A stretch of 64,000 nt of DNA, from NCBI GenBank assembly GCA_900129595.1, contig FQWG01000012.1:62001-126000 (forward strand), written 5' to 3'. A program made the translations under genes and the position numbers. Positions 62,851 to 64,000 of this stretch are shown in pieces (within the stretch, counting starts at the first letter, position 1; each line of letters opens with the position of its first letter). The notes under the pieces are model-generated. The model saw nothing but the letters and a program-made list of their open reading frames with translations, had not been told where the DNA came from and ran no database searches. This DNA comes from Flavobacterium frigidimaris. Its GTDB lineage: Bacteria; Bacteroidota; Bacteroidia; Flavobacteriales; Flavobacteriaceae.

Positions 62851-64000
62851 TCAATCTACTAACTGTTTATTTATATAAACATTTTTAAAATTAACGCCGT
62901 TTATTATGCTTTTATCAATATTGGTTTTAACGGATTCTATTTTTAAATTTTCAAATGTAAAATTGGAAAGACGAACATTGGGATCGTTTTCTACACCATA
63001 AAAGGTGTCACATTTAAGGTCGATGTTTTTGAGGGTAATATGATCTCCATAAGATAGTGGTACATCCGGACGTCCTTTTAAATCAAAAAATTGTTTCCAG
63101 GCAAAAATAGCAAGACCGGTTTTAGCTTCTCCTTTTATATCTTCCACTCTGATATACTCATAGCGCTGTGGCGTATCGGGTCTCATTTTTAGCCATAACA
63201 ATCTCGAAGCGCCATCGATTTTGCAATTGCGCATAATCACGTTGCGGTTATGAATGGATTCGCTTCCGTTTGTCAGAGCAGAATGGCAAAATCCGAAAGT
63301 ACAATCTTCGATAATAATATTGTTGTTGGGTCCGTTGTTTTTATCCTGATCTGCATAAGGTCCTTTTCCTCCCTTTAAAGCAATTGCATCATCGTTTACA
63401 GACAAATAACACCCTTTTACCAGAAAATTGGTGCAAATATCAATGTCTATAGCATCTGTACTTGGGGCTTTCACACCAAGATGCGGGGAAAATATATAAA
63501 GATCAAGCAGTTTTACATTATTGCATTTATAAAAATGATTGGTCCAAAAACCTGAATTAATCAGTTTTACATCCTGAAGCTGCACATTATTGGAGTTCCA
63601 GACAAAAACTAGCCTTGGTCTTGATACTTCGAGGTTGGTACATTTTGGATTTTCTTTGCGACGTTCCCAAAAAGCTTCCCAATATTTTTTACCATTTCCG
63701 TTGATGGTTCCTTTTCCGGAGATCGAAAAATGATCAACTCCATACGCGTTGACTAAAGCCGGAAAATAATCCAAATTCTGACCTTCCATTCTCGAGGGCA
63801 TAATTGGAAAATCCGCAATATTATCAGAACCTTTCAATACACCGCCTTCAGAAACATATAAACTGGTTTTAGGTTTAAAAAATAAAGCGCCACTCAGGAA
63901 AACCCCTTTAGGAATCACAATAACTCCTCCACCGTTTGCAGCGGCTTTATCAATTACTTTCTGAATACCGACGGTTTGGATTTTGGTACTGTCTTTCTCT
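62851..64000 (-). CDS. GH28 polygalacturonase/rhamnogalacturonan hydrolase, 5' end outside the window
   Basis: About 383 codons of a beta-helix GH28 enzyme are present. The frame stays open to position 64000 (AAANGGGVIVIPKGVFLSG, with family sequence before it), so the true start is beyond the window and the GTG at 63918 is internal. Catalytic positions follow the family pattern: STDAID, NDDAIAL, FCHSALTNGSE in place of the usual GHG, and a WLKMR segment where RIK is normally found. GH28 enzymes hydrolyse galacturonan or rhamnogalacturonan; the altered GHG region argues against a standard endo-polygalacturonase. It fits the adjacent pectin-degrading genes. Confidence 0.9.
   Translation of the reverse strand, partial: EKDSTKIQTVGIQKVIDKAAANGGGVIVIPKGVFLSGALFFKPKTSLYVSEGGVLKGSDNIADFPIMPSRMEGQNLDYFPALVNAYGVDHFSISGKGTINGNGKKYWEAFWERRKENPKCTNLEVSRPRLVFVWNSNNVQLQDVKLINSGFWTNHFYKCNNVKLLDLYIFSPHLGVKAPSTDAIDIDICTNFLVKGCYLSVNDDAIALKGGKGPYADQDKNNGPNNNIIIEDCTFGFCHSALTNGSESIHNRNVIMRNCKIDGASRLLWLKMRPDTPQRYEYIRVEDIKGEAKTGLAIFAWKQFFDLKGRPDVPLSYGDHITLKNIDLKCDTFYGVENDPNVRLSNFTFENLKIESVKTNIDKSIINGVNFKNVYINKQLVD

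Noticed and set aside
63918..64000. GTG at 63918 as the start of the GH28 gene
   Set aside because: The frame continues upstream to the window edge with GH28-like sequence, so the gene is truncated by the window, not started there.

Overview
The window reads as chromosomal DNA of a Flavobacterium-like member of the Bacteroidota. This rests on low GC with AT-rich intergenic DNA, weak or absent Shine-Dalgarno sequences, promoters of the TTTG / TAnnTTTG type, two SusC/SusD pairs, two hybrid one-protein two-component regulators (HTCS), and short dispersed intergenic repeats. No rRNA, tRNA, insertion sequence, phage or CRISPR array was found. About two thirds of the window is devoted to plant-polysaccharide use.

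Region A (1-17.3 kb, minus strand) is a polysaccharide utilisation locus. Its order is HTCS sensor/regulator, GH2, SusC, SusD, second GH2 (LacZ-like), GH27 alpha-galactosidase-like, and a GH43-like enzyme cut by the window edge. The enzyme set suggests a galactose-rich glycan such as pectic galactan or arabinogalactan. Region 17.6-22.3 kb is unrelated: a B12-dependent class II ribonucleotide reductase (nrdJ), and an MFS exporter divergent from an HxlR regulator, with a candidate 35-codon upstream ORF coupled to the exporter.

Region B (22.4-34.3 kb, minus) is a fructan locus: HTCS with a periplasmic-binding-protein sensor, sugar MFS importer, GH32 fructanase, SusC, SusD and a PfkB-type fructokinase. 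Region C (34.5-37.0 kb) holds an AraC regulator divergent from an esterase and a flavodoxin-fold oxidoreductase.

Region D (37.1-47.8 kb) is L-rhamnose catabolism: RhaT, a bifunctional rhamnulose-1-phosphate aldolase/lactaldehyde dehydrogenase, RhaI isomerase and a rhamnulokinase, followed by LutABC. Together they would take rhamnose to DHAP and L-lactate, then lactate to pyruvate. A divergent GntR-family regulator is the likely controller. Region E (48.2-52.4 kb) is a LytS/LytTR pair divergent from an outer-membrane beta-barrel protein, with a 21-bp-period direct repeat between them.

Region F (52.5-64 kb) degrades rhamnogalacturonan I: PL11 lyase, a GH65-like protein, a 1136-residue six-hairpin-like protein of unknown activity, a tandem-domain CE12 acetylesterase and a GH28 enzyme running off the window. 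A small histone-H1-like gene is embedded here. The most informative non-coding signal is a 17-bp palindrome (ATAGTACAGGATACTAT). It occurs twice in the divergent promoter region of Region F and once, degenerate, upstream of rhaT. This suggests that depolymerisation of rhamnogalacturonan and rhamnose catabolism form one regulon, probably under the GntR regulator.
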